A stretch of DNA of 64,000 nt, taken from positions 1 through 64,000 of the forward strand of contig MU130702.1 in NCBI GenBank assembly GCA_015039465.1, written 5' to 3'. The position numbers and the translations under genes are program-made. Positions 24,921-37,348 of the stretch are shown here, one piece after another (position 1 is the stretch's first letter; every line of letters starts with the position of its first letter). Origin of the DNA: Phlegmacium glaucopus. Lineage: Eukaryota > Basidiomycota > Agaricomycetes > Agaricales > Cortinariaceae. A model generated the notes under the pieces. The model made no database searches. It was not told the DNA's origin and saw only the letters and a program-made list of their open reading frames with translations.

Positions 24921-27900
24921 ATGACTGATACGGTACTGAACAAAGTGGCTTTCGCGGCTCGCGTAAAGCGAATATATGATAGTTGGACAGTGCGCACAGT
25001 TTGTTTTCTCATGTTTTGCCACACCTTTTTTTGACTTGACTTTCAGAATGCTCGAGAAAACGAGGATTATTCTTCAATAGCAGACGTGGATGCTCTTCTC
25101 TTGGTGGCCGGAGATCCTATCTCAGAGGATGAGCCAATGCGCAAAGGATCATGCTTCCAGGTAGACTTCAAAGATTAATGCCAACTCTACACAGTACTAA
25201 AAGAATCCTAGCAATGGTTGCTTGGCTATGAATTCCCTTCTACTCTTACCCTCTTCCAGAAGGACAAAATATCCATTCTTTGCTCCGCCTCAAAAGGTAT
25301 CCTTATCTCTCTTGTCACGAAGTCATATTTAACACTTCTTTTAGCCAAGATACTTTCACAAATCGACAACGCTTCGAAGACAGTTCCTGTTGAGATAATT
25401 GCTCGTCCAAAAGGCAAAGATGTTGCCAGTGATGCCCTTCCCAGATTTCTTGCACTATATACATCTGCTAAATTCGTTGGGACCCTTCCTAAGGAAAATC
25501 CTTCTGGCAAGCTTGTTTCAGAATGGCAAGCCCTTGTCGCAGAAGCCCCAACAAAGCCGGAGCTAGTCGATGTGACCCCTGCATATTCTTCATTTATGTC
25601 CATCAAAGACGAGGACGAAATTGTGCGTATTCCGCGTTAAATGTGTTTCACCGTCGTTTAGTAAAGACCCTAATAGAGCTGGACACAAACTTCAGCATCC
25701 TTGACTTCTACTCTGCTCAACTACCATGTCGCCCCGAAGTTAGAAAGTATTCTTGACAAGGAAACAAAAGTTTCGCACGATATGTTTGCTGCCCAGATTG
25801 AAACTCGATTGGGATCCGGAGAAGGAAGTTCTGCAAAGGGACCTGATATGAAGGTCTGGAGTAAAATGAAGGGATATGAAGGAGTGAGTTCTTCATTATT
25901 GTTCCCATCATGACCATTCAAGTTTCCTTCAGGTCGATTTCCAATCCGTCGAGTTCTGTTACCCTCCCATCATTATCTCGAAGTCATCCAAATCCGGTTA
26001 TGACCTGCGATACACTGTGGAATCCTCGGAAGATAATATTGCACACAAAGGCGTATTTTTAGTCGCATTCGGAATTCGTTACAAGTCCTATTGCACAAAT
26101 GTTGGGAGGACCTTTATTGTGGATCCCAACCCTGTATGTGGTTGGCTGTTATTCAAAAAGTCGGTCTTCGGTTTTAACACATCTATCATCTAGGACCAAG
26201 AAGCTCAATACAAACTTCTCTTATCCTTGCAAGCTGAAATGCTGTCTTTCATGAAAGATGGTGTTTCTGGACGCGATGTCTATCAGCACGCAGTAACATA
26301 TGTCAAAAGCAACATGCCGGATCTGGAAAAAAACTTCGTGAAAAGCATCGGATTTGGGGTAATATCTTTTCACGGACATTATCAGTCTCTTGTACTAAGA
26401 TATCTTCCAAAGATGGGCATAGAATTTCGTGACGCTGGTTACATCCTCTCGGCCAAAAACACGCGTTTGCTGCGACAACATATGATATTCAACCTTAGTT
26501 TGGGGTTTACGGGACTGAGCGATGCCAGCGGTCAAAAGTTCGAGATCAGTTTACTAGTTACAACTTCTTCTGACATTTTCGCGTTTTTGCAGGTATGCCT
26601 TGAATCTTGTTGACACCGTAAAAATTGAGGACGGAAAGGCCAGTCTCCTTACTGAAGGAACAAAATCTCCACAAGAGGCCTTCTTCTTTCTAACAGACGA
26701 CAGTGAGCCTGAGAAGCCGAAAAAGAATGGTAAAAAGATGCCCATAACACCAACGGCAAATGGATCTCCTTTGAAACAGAAGACCATTGCGGGCAAAGTC
26801 CTACGCAACCAAACTCGAAGGGCGGTTCAGGACGAAGTTCATCAAACGGCAGCAGCGAAGCTTATTGAACACCAGCGTGAACTGCACGAGAATTTGCAGG
26901 CTCAGGGTTTAGCAAAATTCTCGGAAAATGGTGTTGGTTCCAGTGGCAAAGAAGGGAAGGGTTGGAAGAAATTCCAGAGTTACAAGGGAGACGGCGCTTT
27001 ACCAACGGAGGTCGATCGATTGCGGGTGGGTATCAATTTTTGGAAAATTTCCAGCTGCAACCGACCCATACAACTTCTAGATTTTTGTTGATCGCAAAGC
27101 TCAAACGGTCATTTTACCAGTTCATGGATTTGCCGTTCCCTTCCACATTAATACCATAAAAAATGCAAGCAAAAGTGATGAAGGAGATTTTACGTATCTC
27201 AGGATCAATTTTCAGACGCCTGGACAATTGGCCGGGAAAAAAGAAGACACTGTGAGTTCATTGTTTCAATGGGAAGTCAGTGTCTCATTACGGCTCTAGC
27301 CATTCGAGGATCCAGATGCGACTTTCATTCGCTCCGTCTCCTACCGCTCACCGGACGGTCACCGTCTCGACAATATCGTGAAACAAATTAATGACCTCAA
27401 AAAAGAGGCCAATAAGCGAGAACAACAGAAAAAGGAGATGGCAGATGTCATTGAGCAGGGGTCACTTATTGAACTGAAAGGCAGGCGCCCAGTCAAATTA
27501 CCAGAAGTCTTCATTCGGCCAGCTCTGGACGGTAAACGTCTACCTGGAGAAGTCGAAATCCACCAGAATGGCATAAGATATCAATCACTTGGGTCACAGA
27601 AAGTTGGTAAGTGCTAGTGTTCTTTGGTATATATTTTTCAAGTTGTAACGGTGGCGGGGCCTATAGATGTTCTCTTCAGCAACATCAAGCACCTTTTCTT
27701 CCAATCATGCGATCACGAACTAGTAGTGATTGTGCACCTGCATCTCAAAGCTCCCATAATGATTGGCAAGAAAAAAACTTTCGTATGTGAATCATTTTGG
27801 ATGCCAAAGGAATCATATTCACCATATTCAGGATATCCAATTCATTCGTGAAGCATCAGATGTCCAATTCGATGAAACTGGTAATCGAAAGAGAAAACAC

Positions 27901-29029
27901 CGGTATGGAGATGAAGATGAAATTGAGATGGAGCAGCAAGAAAGGAAGCGCCGAGCAATGCTCAATAAAGAATTCAAGGCGTTTGCCGAAAAGATTGCTG
28001 AGGCTGCTTCCACCTCAGTCAGTGTTTCAATTGGTTGCATAGAACTAAAGCTAAAAGCCAATGCCCTATAGAATGGCGAAACTCTAGAACTCGACGTACC
28101 CTTTCGAGAATTATCCTTTGAAGGAGTACCTTTCCGGACGAGTAATCGCTTACAACCCACCACTGAATGTTTGGTGCATCTCACTGATCCGCCATTCCTT
28201 GTTGTCACTTTGGCGGAAATTGAAATTGCGTCATTGGAGCGCGTTCAATATGGCCTCAAACAATTCGACCTAGTCCTCATCTTTAAAGACTTCACCAAGG
28301 CGCCTCTTCATATTAATTCAATCCAGAGTTCTCAAATGGACGACGTTAAGAACTGGCTGGAGTATGTGCCATTGTTGTTTTCTGCACAACATACTAATCT
28401 GGTAATGGTAGCTCGGTAGATATTCCTATGAGCGAGGGACCGGTCAATTTGAATTGGGGACCCATTATGAAACATATCAACGAAAATCCTTTTGAGTTTT
28501 TCCAACACGATGGCTGGTCCTTCCTGGGTGGTGCTACTGGTGTTGAAGTACGTCTACCTTCCTTCCTTTCTAGAACTGAGACGATCTCAATCCCCAGAGT
28601 GATCATTCCGAAGAATCAGGATCAGAATCAGAATTTGAGGCAGATCCTGAAGAACTTGTAGCAAGCTCAAGTAGTGACGAAGAAAGCGACTACGATGATT
28701 CTGATGTCAGTGGTAGTGATGCCAGTGGGTCCGACTTCGGTGGTGGGGCCGATGATAGCGACGAAGAAGGTTTGTGTTGGCTCTTTGTGAAGTCGCATTG
28801 AATTTGGACCGACCTGTAATATATAGGTGACGACTGGGATGAGTTGGAACGAAAGGCTGCAAAAGGTGAATGAAGCTTTTCTTTCATTCATTTTTTATAC
28901 TTAACTATTTTATTAGCTGATCAAAAACGGACCGAGGGAAAGAAAGCTGCTGGCTCCGATGATTCTGATGACGATCGTCCCAAAAAGAAGTCGGGGAAAG
29001 CAAATGGAAAGACCAAGACCAAGCGCTAA
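24921..29029 (+). CDS. SPT16: FACT complex histone chaperone subunit Spt16
   Basis: The large FACT subunit, which holds H2A-H2B and H3-H4 while polymerases pass. The start exon is short: [20 protein letters not shown], joined to [20 protein letters not shown] and [20 protein letters not shown] (N-lobe). The aminopeptidase-like M24 domain follows ([30 protein letters not shown] residues). Then come the dimerisation and middle domains ([32 protein letters not shown]) and the Rtt106-like PH pair ([53 protein letters not shown]). The C-terminus is strongly acidic, then basic ([15 protein letters not shown]). It follows Rpc82 in the same direction, 120 bp away. The start at 24921 is preferred because it matches the family N-terminus; earlier codons belong to the spacer. 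Confidence 0.96.
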
Positions 29030-29111
29030 TTATCTACATTCTTCATTTGCACTACACTGTATATACCTGACTTCTTGTAGATTTCTTTCTGCTATCATAG
29101 TCAGTTTAAAT

Positions 29112-30226
29112 TTATGCGAAATTTAGTTTGTGGGCCAAGTCATAGCCAGATGCAAAGTGAGACAGCCGAGCATCCACCGTGAATCCCTGTCAAGCCGTGA
29201 ATAAATCGATTTGTAAACAGAATCATCCTGGTCCATACTTTTCTGTCGTAATCTGGAGGACAACCATAGGTGAGGTCTCATCAGTTGATTTGTCGAGAGA
29301 AAGAAGGCTTACCCTCCAGTTCTGTCTTCAGTTTCGCCAGTTCCACAACCTTTGTGACAATGAATTCTCCGACCTCTAGGTTAGCCGCCGGTGTTTCCAT
29401 TTGATCGTCCAGAACAACACTCAATACGACAAGCTTCATGTTAGCGTTCGTCATACCTGTCCGAGAAATTTTATTTCAGACAATGAATTAGATTGGCAGA
29501 ATACCTGGATCGGAAACAATGACAGGTGAAACATGTAGAATTGATTCTGCCTTATACCCTGTTTCTTCCTGGAGTTCACGTATTGCTGCTTGTTCTGCGG
29601 TCTCCCCCTCGTCAATGAGCCCTGTTTGTCGACTTAGTCATAGTTTCAACTTTCTGATTCCGACAGAAAATCGTGTACCTGCTGGTAATTCTGGGACCAC
29701 AGGGGTTAAGTATGATAGGTAACGTTATGGAGGATGGCTACACGGTACCGATGATAAATTTTCCAACTGGAGGCCTGTATTGTTCAATGACAACAGTCGA
29801 AACCGGAAAAGCGTCGGTTTTGGAACGCAGGATGGCAAGAACAGCTACAGCTACGAAAACCTCAATGATAAGCCTATCATGGTGGAGTTAGATATTTAAC
29901 CATCAACCCCGCTCGACTTGCGAGTTTTCCGCTCTGCAAATTCCCATGATCTCTGAGATCACTTGTTCAACGGATAATGGATAGAACGTGACAGTGAAAG
30001 CTGCACCTCTATGCCTTCTTGATCCAGATATTTCATCTTCTTCAGCGTAATCCATCTTGTTTGAAGTGATAAAGATAGCCATTTATGAAGCAGATTACTC
30101 TTACCTGGATTCGGAAGCAGACATCTCAGTTGTAGAAATAACTTTGGGCGTGTTATGAGCCATTCTACGCTGTCGATTGAGGTTTCTTGACAAGAAGACG
30201 AGAGAACGGCGCTTGGAGAGATTCAT
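29112..30226 (-). CDS. YSA1: Nudix hydrolase, ADP-ribose pyrophosphatase type
   Basis: Cleaves ADP-ribose to AMP and ribose 5-phosphate. The Nudix box is complete: [20 protein letters not shown] followed by TGY. It is preceded by [13 protein letters not shown] and LPA, and followed by the C-terminal sequence [20 protein letters not shown]. These are hallmarks of the Ysa1/NUDT5 group. The longest start at 30226 gives a basic leader ([20 protein letters not shown]) like a mitochondrial presequence; a second ATG at 30163 ([20 protein letters not shown]) would give a cytosolic form. Both could be used. The gene is divergent from the kinetochore gene that begins at 30304, so the promoter must be 77 bp or shorter if the upstream start is used. 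Confidence 0.9.
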
Positions 30227-30303
30227 CACGCCGGCTCGGGTTACATAATCGACGCGTCCCACTGTCCCAGCTTGAGTCCTGGCCTTCCTCCTTAACTAAC
30301 TCA

Positions 30304-31117
30304 ATGGAAACTCGGGAAGATCTACATAGAATCACTGTTGGAAACGTCCAAGATTGGCAAAAGCTATGTTTCAATTACAGGCGCGCTACGCTTGCTAATC
30401 TTCAATCTCAAATCCTCGCCAATGATCTAAACCACGAAACAGACGCGTTATTGGCCCATATAGAGCAGGTACGTACATAGACTTAAACCAGGACGTGTGT
30501 TTATGACCCCATCTAGTTTATTGAGAGAACGTTTTCGATTGCGCGACCTAACCTTCGAGTCAATGGACAGAACCTTGAATCATTAGACGAAAGTGGCAGA
30601 GGTGTGAATGGACTCATTTCAAGTCAACTGCTAATTTACAATTATCATCAGAAATGGAAGCCTTTGACGAAACTTTGGACAGACGGATATGGTCTCTCGC
30701 TGACAACCGAATCAAATGGCACACGTTAATCGCAGAGAGAAGGCGAAAAGTTCCAACCGAAACAGAAAGGACCGTCGCTACTTTGCTTGGACATCACCAT
30801 AAACTTGATGCTGACGTTCTGCCTGCTTTATCAGCAGATGCAGAAGAAGAGGCAGTCCACGGGCAGGATGGCAAGTTGTTGTTTCCTCAGTCTCCCTTCC
30901 TGCCCATTGACGAGAATCAGATACCCAAATGCAACGAATTGAACAAGCAATGCTAGAAACTTCTGCAGTTATCATCGAATTGGACCAAGTAAGTGATAAG
31001 AATTTCCTCGTTTTTCGAGGACTGAGCCCCATTAAACGATAGATAATATCCCGAGAACATGAACGAGGGAATCGAGTTAAAATGGTAGCTACAGAGGTAA
31101 AATCTTTGAAGCCATAG
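30304..31117 (+). CDS. NSL1: Kinetochore protein Nsl1/Mis14
   Basis: A member of the MIND/Mis12 complex linking inner and outer kinetochore. The family core is clear: DWQKLCFNYRRATLANLQSQ, an IARPNLRVNGQNLESLDESG segment, and FDETLDRRIWSLADNRIKWH followed by TLIAERRRKVPTETER. A coiled coil follows (MQRIEQAMLETSAVIIELDQ, ISREHERGNRVKMVATEV), ending KSLKP. The join from HGQD to TQMQ works only with a GC-AG intron at 30871-30920. The ATG at 30304 (METREDLHRITV) is preferred over an in-frame start at 30187, which would overlap the neighbour. It converges on Gar1. Confidence 0.88.
30871..30920 (+). other. GC-AG intron in Nsl1/Mis14
   Basis: This 50 nt intron begins GCAAGT and ends CAG. Removing it keeps the coiled-coil frame (QD then DTQMQRIEQ), while a GT donor nearby does not. 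The unspliced frame would end the protein early at QC. Confidence 0.7.
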
Positions 31118-31281
31118 ATGGGGATACGCGATTGCTTTCTACATATAAATGTAATCTAAGTGTAACGGAGATTTACTTATCGGATTTCTTTCTGTTTCTG
31201 CATTATGTCGTGAGATGGACGGGAAAGAAATATAGAACGAAAGAGTTACGGTACAAAAACAGGCTTTTACTACCTGCCGGA

Positions 31282-32140
31282 CTATGACCCTCTGAAACCC
31301 CCGCCGCCACGTCCCCCAAATCCACCGCCGCCACGACCTCCACCACGACCGCCGCTATTACCTCTAAATCCACCGCCGCCACCCCTGCCTCCAAAACTGC
31401 CTCTTGGTCCTCCTCGACTCGAACCCCGGGCACCGCCCCTTTGAAAGCCTCCTCCCCTTCCACCTGCAAAACCGCGGGGGGCTCCACGCCCTCCTGGTGC
31501 ACCTCGCCCTCCTGGTGCACCTCGCCCTCGACCACGTTCTACACAAAGAGGAAAAGATGAATAAACATTTTTGGAACAGAAAACATTGAATTTTACTCGT
31601 GACACCTGCAAAGGATGTGATTAATTGCTTCCAAAAAGTAAGGATCATTCCTCACCTCCGATCACTTTGGGTTTGGGCAAAAATCGTTCGATTGGTAGAA
31701 GCTTATCTCCAGCAATATAGACCTTGTCCCCTTTTCGGAAGCTACTTGCAACCATTCCTTCCCCCATTTTGATAGAGAAATATACTTCATTCACCGGGCC
31801 AAGGATTTCATCAACCTTCCCGATTACGGATTTGTTTTGGAGATATATTGGGGCATTGAAGTATGGGACTTTGTCTGGCATAAGTGAAGAACATAGCATT
31901 TCGTCTTCGACTGCATGGATGAAAGTGCCCATTTCTATAAAAAAGACTGGTAAATCTAAATTTGAAGGGATTTTTCTGAAAAGATACCTAAAACTTGATC
32001 AGGAGGTCCCATATCTCTTTGTTGAAATCCTCCTCGTCCACCTCCTCTCGCTTGTTCAGAGTCATGAGAAGAAAAGGTGAGATAAATGAGAGTCGCCCAC
32101 CTCCACCTCGACTGAATCCTCTTGAAGCCCCAAAACTCAT
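31282..32140 (-). CDS. GAR1: H/ACA snoRNP subunit Gar1
   Basis: A core protein of the pseudouridylating H/ACA complex, in nucleolus and Cajal-like bodies. The first exon is [15 protein letters not shown], the N-terminal GAR region. A middle exon reads [20 protein letters not shown], leading into the central domain [52 protein letters not shown] and [20 protein letters not shown]. The last exon is a long RGG-rich tail from about 31560 down to the stop. It is encoded by a C-rich stretch on the plus strand that gives misleading long reading frames in other phases. All three parts of fungal Gar1 are present. It lies tandem and downstream of the promoter side of the next minus-strand gene. Confidence 0.96.
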
Positions 32141-32366
32141 GATATTGCAATCACGGAACTGCTGTAGGGAAAGGAACGTTGAAATGAAGCGTAACTTTTA
32201 TTTTTGAAGCTTTGAAGGCCAGTCGAAAGAAAGGTATCATCGAATATTATGTAAACATCATCTAAGTAACCCCCTTTGTAGTGAAAGTTACGAAATGGTA
32301 TGTATTACAAGCTGCAGATATACCATACCCGTTGGTAAATCACTATAAACACTGAACATCTCCAAG

Positions 32367-35300
32367 TTATCGTGAGGTCAGGTTGTCGGTGTGTGCGCTC
32401 GGTAAAGTGGCTGCACTGCTTGAGATGTTGAGAGTGCTAGGACGAGGCAATCGGATTTTGAGCGATGGGGTTGTAGGAAGAGAGACAGTTGTAGATAATG
32501 TCGTTGGCGTCGCATGTGAACCTGCCATATTTATCTGGGTAGGCCGGACTGGAGTTCGTATAGATTTTTTCCCTTCTCGTTCCTGCTCCTTTTCTCCCCC
32601 AACCTTTTCTTCCTTACCCCTTTTCGCGAAATCTCGTGGAGGTGGCTCAAAACCGTTTTCTGCATCGCCTCCGGGAGACTCATCATCCCGTACCTTCCGC
32701 TTTCGACTCCGTCTTTCCTTCGTGTCCTTGCGAGATACGTCAATATCCTTCTGCTTTGCTTGACGGGGTGTCCGAACGGAACGAGATGTCTAAAAGGGAG
32801 AGTCAACGATGAACGATGGATAGAAGCTCTAATTACCTTAGCCGGTGCACTGGAGGATGCTATGAGGGGATCCGTAAATGGTTCACTCATAAGTAGTGGG
32901 GAGTGATCAACCTCCTCGAGCTACGCAAATGACTGTGAGTCTGGCAAATGGATGGGAATTAATTAATTTACTTTGATATTTACAAGTCTTCCTTTTGGTT
33001 GACTTGTGGACAAAGTTGACATTGACCCGTCCAACATGGGGCCGCTATCTTTACCGAGGTCATCTCCTTGTCTGAGAGAACTCTGATCCACTCCAAGATG
33101 AGGCTCAGTTTTGGTTTGGAGAGATGAAGACCTTACCCGAGATGAAATACTAGTGAGAGGAGTGTCAAAATTAGTGTTTTTGCTTCTAGAACGTAGTTCC
33201 CGGGTGCTTGCTTCAGGTGCTATCTGTTGCGAGGCTCGCCTTCGTCTTACGGTCGAGATGGTAACACTTGTCGCCGTGTTTAGAGATTCACTTGATCGAT
33301 ATCCAACTTGTTGTGGTGCTCCGTTCGGCATTGAATATGATACAGGGTGCTGTTGGAAAGAGTACAACGTTGTTACTCGGAACGTGGAATGTGGAAGGAA
33401 CCTTGCAAGCTTAGCTTACCTTCCTAGGTCGGCCAACTTTATTGCGGACTGCAGGGGGGGTAATAACTTCTAGATTTGTCTGAACTCCACGGTCCGACAA
33501 TTTCTTGGTAGTTCCGCTCGCACTGGCAACAGTCAGAGATGTATTTTTTCTTCCTATTGCCATACTACATAGTAACTGAAGGGCAGATGAGCATGATGAA
33601 TTCGAAAATAAAAATTGTTTACTTGAGCAGCCGCAAAATCATCGATTTCAGCGCTGGTCCTCCCAGAGGAGAGCATGGAATCATCTGAGTCATCCAAAGA
33701 GCTGAGCGGCGTGAGGGGTGAAGACATCCTGGACGGGATGTCCATTTCCCTGAATAAACTTAGCTTAGGCCATAGCTGAAAAAGTTCAATATACCTGTAG
33801 CTGGGTTCGTCTCTTTTATTGAGTTTGCTCCAAAAATCCAGAACGATAATCTTCTCCGGAATCCGATAGCGACGTCCATTGATTAAAACTTCATCAACAG
33901 CTATTCTGGGATTGGGCAGAGTGGCTGACAGTTCGGGATGAATAACTTCTATATTGCCATTGTTGTACTGCCGAGGCTTCACAATTTCTATTGGTGGGGC
34001 GTTCTGCTTAGGAATACGACGCTTTGGTGGCTACACCAAGTGTAATAATGAGTGCCTGGTTAGCGCAGCGCAATGGAAGTAAAACACACCAACACTCGTT
34101 CAGCATGGTTCGGACACATCCATTTTTTGTTAAAGGGGGGAAGTGTTGGCAACGGCGGATCAAGGCAGTCCAGGTGCCAATGTAAAGTACAGTAATCACA
34201 AGAAACTATGCTTTTCCAAGCATCTGGGGTATCGCCCTTGGAGGTTGACCTTCGAGCACGCTTTGCAGCTGGAGCAGTAGCAGCAAGACTACTAGGAAGG
34301 GCGGACATGCCGCACTGGAAACACAAAACAGGATCACCATTCCTGTCTCGAAGGCGATGAGGATCACGGTCCTCCAATTGACCATGGCGACTAGAAGGAT
34401 ATCATCAGTATTAGAAGGGCCGGAATGGAAAATAGAGGGTTAAACACTTTAGGCGAGGCTGCTTTATCTCTGAACTATCGACATAGTTCCCCTTCGGTCC
34501 GGACCCAACTGTCAATGTGCGTGTCAGCAGGAACGGAGTGGAAGCGTCAAAGTGAAAAAGACGAACTATCTTTAAAAAAGGTCCTTATGTCTTCTGGCAA
34601 CTGAAATTCCACGGGAATCGATACTTGTAACTGATGAATAAGAGATGATAATAGTGACGGAGGAGGTTTTCGAGGGGGGTGCTGGTATCGTTGATAACTC
34701 TGATAAGCTGATGCATGAAAATAATTAGGCTTACCTTGCGTGCAGCGCATGTAGGACAAAACCATCGCGCATCTCCGTCATCTACGCCTTCCATAGGGGG
34801 GTCAAGACACCAGAGATGGAACGCTCGAGGACATCCGTCACAGTATACCAAAGCGCCGTGAGAACGACAAGAGGAACAGTGGTCCTCGTTATTCAACTGC
34901 TAGTTGGTGAGATGGGCAGATGTGAAAAGTTATAGGTGGACTCACTAAGTTGTTCGGTGGCTCAGGTGTGTGTAGTGAAAAGGGTTTGGGTTCTTCCTTC
35001 ACACGCAGTGGGGGAGTATCAACTTCTTTTGCTTTTCCCTTGTCTTTCCGTTTAGACCTGCCACCCGAGGCAGGAAGGAGAGAATCTTGCAAATTAAGTG
35101 AGGAATTCGACCGTGAAATTGAAACCTCGTCATCCACGACAGCTGTTCCCGAATCCGATTCCAACAATATTGGTTGAGAGGCAGAACTTGTGCCTGCTTC
35201 AAGTTGCATTGAAGGATCTAATATTGATGTGTTGCCTCCTTGATTACGAGCTGACGCCCGTTGGGCACGTCCGGTGGCAGTTCTGGGAGTGGAAATTTGA

Positions 35301-35713
35301 ATATGTGACATTGTATCGAGAGTGGAGTGGCGATTATTATGAAGAGGAGATCCGTAAGATATGCGAAAAAGTGACATGCTTGCAGTTAAGTATGCCTTTC
35401 TCGCGAAACAAAAAAAAACGTACCCCTTATCGACCCGGGACCGTTTGTTACGAGGTCCTTCAAGGTCTTGACCAATTAAAGTGCCATGCATAAGCCCGGA
35501 ATACGTGGATCCAGGATCAGACAAAGGGAGATAGGAATAGATAGTTGAAGGTTTTCTAGGATCGCGTTTTTGCGCGGCTTGTTGCGCAGAAACCAGAGAC
35601 GGAGGCCCTGGCAGAATTTCTGTGGCCAGCGCAGGATCACCTTCAAGATGAGGTGGCTGATGAACTGTAACACCTTGCAGCAAGTAAGCCGGCAAACTAG
35701 CCGTGGTGGCCAT
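32367..35713 (-). CDS. Rco1-like protein with two PHD fingers
   Basis: Likely the PHD subunit of an Rpd3S/Clr6-CII type histone deacetylase complex. The N-terminal part is disordered with a KRSRVDKG basic patch and a serine-rich middle. PHD finger 1 reads HCSSCRSHGALVYCDGCPRA then FHLWCLDPP and WFCPTC. PHD finger 2 reads VLCFQCGMSALP, a basic insert (AAKRARRSTSKG), then CDYCTLHWHLDCLDPPLPTL and WMCPNHAERVL. Between the fingers is a leucine-rich stretch (SSLIHQLQVSIPVEFQLPED). After the fingers comes VDEVLINGRRYRIPEKIIVL, as in Rco1 relatives, then a disordered serine/proline-rich C-terminus ending SAHTDNLTSR. Two fingers with this spacing match Rco1/Cph1/PHF12 better than single-finger proteins. 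Confidence 0.87.
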
Positions 35714-35979
35714 GCCCTTAACGGTTGAGAGTTCTAGGGCGTCTCTGAGACTAACGGCGGGGAACAGAACAGGAGCAAAGGGAAGTGGACAAATTTGGTC
35801 AGACCCAGGGCGTCCTCAGTCCTCACCTTGACACTTTGCGCATTTCACTCTACATACTCTTTTATATATAATCAGTTCAATTCGCTTAATAAATCCAACC
35901 TCAACAACGTTCAGATGTTTGCAAAGTAAAGCATTCTAATTCGTCTTAGCAAATCCTATACATGACGAAATAGCATTGA

Positions 35980-37189
35980 TTATTCTCCCGCCCGTTGAGC
36001 CATAGCAGCCTGCCCAGCGGCGGTTGCAGCCAGCCGTGAGCGTTTTCTTTCAGCCTCTGCAGTGAAGAAACAAGTTCAGTTATCGAACATAGCTGCCTCG
36101 TCATGCACTGACCTGCTTCCTTTTCTCGTTCAATTTCAGACACGATGGCTTCAATCTCCGCCAAATCGAGGTTCTGACTAACATTAACATCTAGCTCGTC
36201 TTGTTAAGAAGAGACTTACTGTTACTTTGCCATAGCTTTCCATTACGCTTATTTCAATGTTTTTGGCACCAGTCTGTACCACCTCGAGCAAGCTTTTCAC
36301 CGTCAGCTTGATGCTTTCCTCCCTTGAAAGATCGTCTCGATGATTTTTCTCTAAAAATTCACGGACGGTTTTTGAGGAGCGACCGATGGCATTTGCCTAT
36401 ATTTCGGCTTTCAGTAACAAGCTATATTCAACACCTAAGCTGAACATACCTTCCATGCACTATAAATGCCACTCGGTTCCGTTTGGTAGAGACGAGGTTT
36501 CGTATCGTGAGGATCAAATCCAACGATAAGTGTTGAAATTCCAAATGGCCTCACCCCGCCAGACTGGGTATATCGCTGGAAGGACAATTAGCCTTGAATA
36601 TGATCGGAGATCAAACAAGATACTTACCTGCTGAATTCCAGCAATATGTCTCGTAATATACTCAACGGTGACAGGGTCTTCCACAGTAAGGCGATGGCTT
36701 TGGCACTCTATCCGCGCTTTATCAATCAACACTCGACCATCTGCGGTCAATCCTGACACGGATGCATGTCAGACCCCACATGCTGAGTAGATGGAGGACG
36801 TACATACCAGCAAAAGCTAGACACACATGGTCATCTAGCATAACTACTTTACGAACTGTACGAGGATCTTGAAGTTGAAGGATAGATCTCTTCTCGACAC
36901 CGAGGACAACTACATCTTGTCCTCTTACACCCACCTAAATTTATTTGAATAGGCGTGGCACGAACGCGATGAAGCGCTTACCGCACAGGTTCCTTTCCTC
37001 ACAGCTTCAAGGGCATACTCAACCTGAAGAAAGATCAATAGAGGTCCAGATTGATGCAGGAGGAATCTGACCTGGAATAAATGGCCGTCGGGAGAGAAGA
37101 CGGTAAGAGCTGCAACAAAAACAATTGCTATAGGTGAGAGCCCTTCAAAATAGGTTGTTAACCATACCGCGATCGTATGACCTAGACAT
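35980..37189 (-). CDS. PRE6: 20S proteasome subunit alpha4
   Basis: A structural ring subunit of the 20S core. It begins [16 protein letters not shown] then [20 protein letters not shown], the alpha-subunit signature. Further matches to alpha4 (Pre6/PSMA7) are [56 protein letters not shown] and [20 protein letters not shown] followed by [12 protein letters not shown]. The C-terminus is a charged helix ([20 protein letters not shown]) with a short Ala-rich end. The first exon is only about 22 coding bases. The start codon lies 159 bp from the divergent start of the C78 protease gene. Confidence 0.96.
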
Positions 37190-37348
37190 AGCGTTCAGAT
37201 GAAAGTAAGCTTCAAGCTCCTGGACGCGCGTCCGAGAAATAACCTATAACAGTCACATGACCTATTATACTCGTTACATAACCGGGATAGAGCCCTTCAA
37301 CTATGAACTACCCCGTCCATTAGAAATATTCTATATCATCCATTATCC

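Noticed and set aside
31203..31648. Long alternative frames over the Gar1 tail rich in Val, Glu and Ala or in Arg and Trp
   Set aside because: They are shadows of the RGG-coding repeat in other phases; the Gar1 frame explains the sequence.
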